From assembly GCF_959025735.1 (NCBI RefSeq), contig NZ_CAUFJQ010000034.1, forward strand, positions 1-16,991: a DNA stretch of 16,991 bases. The letters run 5' to 3'. A program made the translations under genes and the position numbers. This stretch comes from an uncultured Streptococcus sp. (GTDB taxonomy: Bacteria; Bacillota; Bacilli; Lactobacillales; Streptococcaceae). The notes under the pieces are model-generated. The model saw only the letters and a list, made by a program, of their open reading frames with translations. It did not search any database and was not told the origin of the DNA. The number at the start of each line of letters is the position of its first letter. The first letter of the stretch is position 1. Shown here piece after piece: positions 13,738 through 16,991 of the stretch.

Positions 13738-15440
13738 TGAATAAACTGATTGAACTAATTGAAAAAGGGAAACCTTTCTTTGAAAAGATTTCTCGTAATA
13801 AATATTTGCGAGCGATTCGGGATGGTTTCATTGCAGGGATGCCTGTAATCTTATTCTCATCTATCTTCATCCTAATTGCGTATGTACCAAACGCTTGGGG
13901 ATTCCACTGGTCTAAAGATATTGAAACATTCTTGATGACTCCATATAACTATTCTATGGGCATCTTGGCCTTCTTCGTTGGTGGTACAACGGCTAAGGCT
14001 TTGACTGATTCTATGAACCGGGATCTGCCAGCAACCAATCAAATTAACTTCATTTCTACAATGTTAGCTTCAATGGTTGGATTCTTGCTCATGGCTGCTG
14101 AACCTGCTAAAGAAGGTGGATTCTTAACAGCTTTCATGGGTACAAAAGGTCTGTTGACAGCCTTTATTGCAGCCTTTGTTACAGTTAATGTTTATAAGGT
14201 CTGTGTGAAAAATAATGTGACGATTCGCATGCCAGACGAGGTTCCACCGAATATTTCACAAGTTTTCAAAGACTTGATTCCATTCACAGTTTCAATTGTT
14301 CTCTTGTATGCATTTGAATTGATTGTGAAAGGTGCTATCGGTGTAACAGTTGCGGAATCTATCGGAACACTTCTAGCTCCGTTGTTCTCTGCGGCAGATG
14401 GTTATCTTGGAATTACCCTTATCTTTGGTGCATATGCCTTCTTCTGGTTTGTTGGTATCCACGGTCCTTCTATCGTAGAACCAGCGATTGCGGCGATCAC
14501 TTATGCAAATATCGATAACAACTTGCACTTGCTTCAAGCCGGACAACATGCTGATAAAGTCATCACATCTGGGACTCAAATGTTTATCGTTACCATGGGT
14601 GGTACTGGTGCAACCTTGATTGTTCCATTCCTCTTCATGTGGTTGTGTAAATCTGAACGAAACCGTGCGATTGGACGTGCTTCCGTCGTTCCTACCTTCT
14701 TTGGGGTCAATGAACCAATTCTCTTCGGGGCTCCAATTGTATTGAACCCAACCTTCTTCATTCCATTTATCTTTGCTCCAATCGCAAACGTCTGGATCTT
14801 CAAATTCTTTGTTGATACCTTGGGAATGAACTCTTTCTCAGCAAACCTTCCATGGGTAACACCTGGTCCTCTCGGAATTGTCCTTGGTACAAACTTCCAA
14901 GTTCTTTCCTTCATCCTTGCTGCACTTCTTGTTGTAGTAGACGTGATCATTTACTACCCATTCGTGAAGGTTTATGATGAACAAATTCTTGAAGAAGAAC
15001 GTTCTGGTAAAGCAAACGACAGCTTGAAAGAAAAAGTTGCTGCAAACTTTAACACTGCTAAAGCTGATGCGATTCTTGAAAAAGCTGGTGTTGAAGGTGA
15101 ACCAGTTCAAAAAAATATCACAAAAGAAACAAACGTCTTGGTTCTTTGTGCCGGTGGTGGAACTAGTGGACTTCTTGCCAATGCCTTGAACAAGGCAGCA
15201 GCAGAATACAATGTTCCTGTCAAAGCAGCAGCGGGTGGTTACGGTGCTCACCGTGAAATGTTGCCAGAATTTGACCTGGTTATCCTAGCCCCTCAAGTAG
15301 CTTCTAACTATGAAGACATGAAGGCAGAAACAGATAAACTTGGAATCAAATTGGCTAAGACTGAAGGTGCTCAATACATTAAATTGACACGCGATGGACA
15401 AGGTGCCCTTGCATTTGTTCAAGCACAGTTTGAAGAATAA
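13737..15440 (+). CDS. lacE: PTS lactose EIICB (LacE)
   Basis: A 567-residue lactose permease with a fused phosphotransfer domain. The IIC part (about 1-420) has 8-10 hydrophobic membrane segments, including the region with [15 protein letters not shown] and [20 protein letters not shown], which matches the sugar-binding core of the lactose/cellobiose IIC family. A charged linker (about 421-463) leads to the IIB domain, whose phospho-cysteine is C471 in [18 protein letters not shown]. The product is lactose-6'-phosphate in the cytoplasm. The start overlaps the lacF stop by one base. The total length is about that of Staphylococcus aureus LacE (570). Confidence 0.97.
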   Translation: MNKLIELIEKGKPFFEKISRNKYLRAIRDGFIAGMPVILFSSIFILIAYVPNAWGFHWSKDIETFLMTPYNYSMGILAFFVGGTTAKALTDSMNRDLPATNQINFISTMLASMVGFLLMAAEPAKEGGFLTAFMGTKGLLTAFIAAFVTVNVYKVCVKNNVTIRMPDEVPPNISQVFKDLIPFTVSIVLLYAFELIVKGAIGVTVAESIGTLLAPLFSAADGYLGITLIFGAYAFFWFVGIHGPSIVEPAIAAITYANIDNNLHLLQAGQHADKVITSGTQMFIVTMGGTGATLIVPFLFMWLCKSERNRAIGRASVVPTFFGVNEPILFGAPIVLNPTFFIPFIFAPIANVWIFKFFVDTLGMNSFSANLPWVTPGPLGIVLGTNFQVLSFILAALLVVVDVIIYYPFVKVYDEQILEEERSGKANDSLKEKVAANFNTAKADAILEKAGVEGEPVQKNITKETNVLVLCAGGGTSGLLANALNKAAAEYNVPVKAAAGGYGAHREMLPEFDLVILAPQVASNYEDMKAETDKLGIKLAKTEGAQYIKLTRDGQGALAFVQAQFEE

Positions 15441-15448
15441 GAACGAAT

Positions 15449-15500
15449 AAGTGAGATGGAGATGGATGGCTCACTAACTCCTCTCCACTCACTTTTCCTT
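15449..15500 (+). terminator. Intercistronic hairpin between lacE and lacG
   Basis: AAGTGAGATGGAGA (15449-15462) pairs with TCTCCACTCACTT (15482-15494) apart from one bulged A; T-rich sequence follows. An alternative GTGAG/CTCAC pairing (15451-15455 with 15470-15474) uses the same 5' arm. It may be a partial terminator or an mRNA-stabilising structure that sets lacE and lacG levels. Confidence 0.6.
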
Positions 15501-15503
15501 TGA

Positions 15504-16934
<1,431 letters not shown>

Positions 16935-16938
16935 GTAT

Positions 16939-16991
16939 AAGAGGCTGGGACAAAAGTCCTAGCCTCTCAATTATTTTTGGATTGTCGAGCA
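16939..16991 (+). repeat. Second copy of the intergenic repeat, cut by window edge; lacG terminator
   Basis: 53 of 53 bases are identical to 6432-6484, and the copy continues beyond the window. It starts 5 bp after the lacG stop codon. Its first hairpin (16940-16967, 12-bp stem with AAAA loop) followed by an AT-rich TTTTT run should end the lac transcript. Confidence 0.85.

Overview
The window looks like the chromosome of an oral-type Streptococcus (mitis/sanguinis-like). The evidence is the complete tagatose-6-phosphate lactose system (lacR, lacABCD, lacT, lacFEG), a streptococcal bL27 with a cleavable N-terminal extension beside its protease Prp, and low-GC intergenic DNA with consensus sigma-A promoters and strong Shine-Dalgarno sites. 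The species cannot be fixed from the sequence alone.

Positions 1-620 are an accessory fragment: the 3' part of a lipoprotein gene cut by the window edge, overlapped by a small toxin-like remnant with an in-frame stop, closed by a two-way terminator. On the minus strand (617-1051) lies a Ser/Thr-rich single-pass membrane protein. Positions 1244-3625 carry a cysteine desulfurase and thiI, a sulfur-relay pair for tRNA thiolation, followed by an uncharacterised lipoprotein gene (3678-4220). Positions 4313-5488 are the rplU-prp-rpmA operon with a structured 5' leader (probable L21 leader).

Positions 5681-16934 form one sugar-utilisation locus. lacR (DeoR-type repressor) has its own promoter and is followed by an approximately 180-bp structured intergenic repeat. 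Three transcription units follow, separated by strong hairpins. (1) A galactitol-family PTS (IIA, IIB, IIC) probably imports galactose as galactose-6-phosphate. (2) lacABCD converts galactose-6-P through tagatose-6-P and tagatose-1,6-bisphosphate to triose phosphates. (3) lacT-lacF-lacE-lacG encodes an antiterminator, the lactose PTS and 6-phospho-beta-galactosidase. The lacT unit has a near-palindromic cre site over its -35 box and a RAT/terminator switch in its leader. The gat promoter has a 17-bp perfect inverted repeat over its -35 box, three helically phased ACAAAA tracts and an upstream cre-like site. The first 53 bp of the repeat found after lacR recur identically after lacG, running off the window edge, so the gat-lac block is bracketed by direct copies.

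Most of the window is recognisable biology. The less explained parts are the broken gene at 389-598, the mutually exclusive hairpins between rpmA and lacR, the operator-like palindrome of the gat promoter, and the repeat bracketing.
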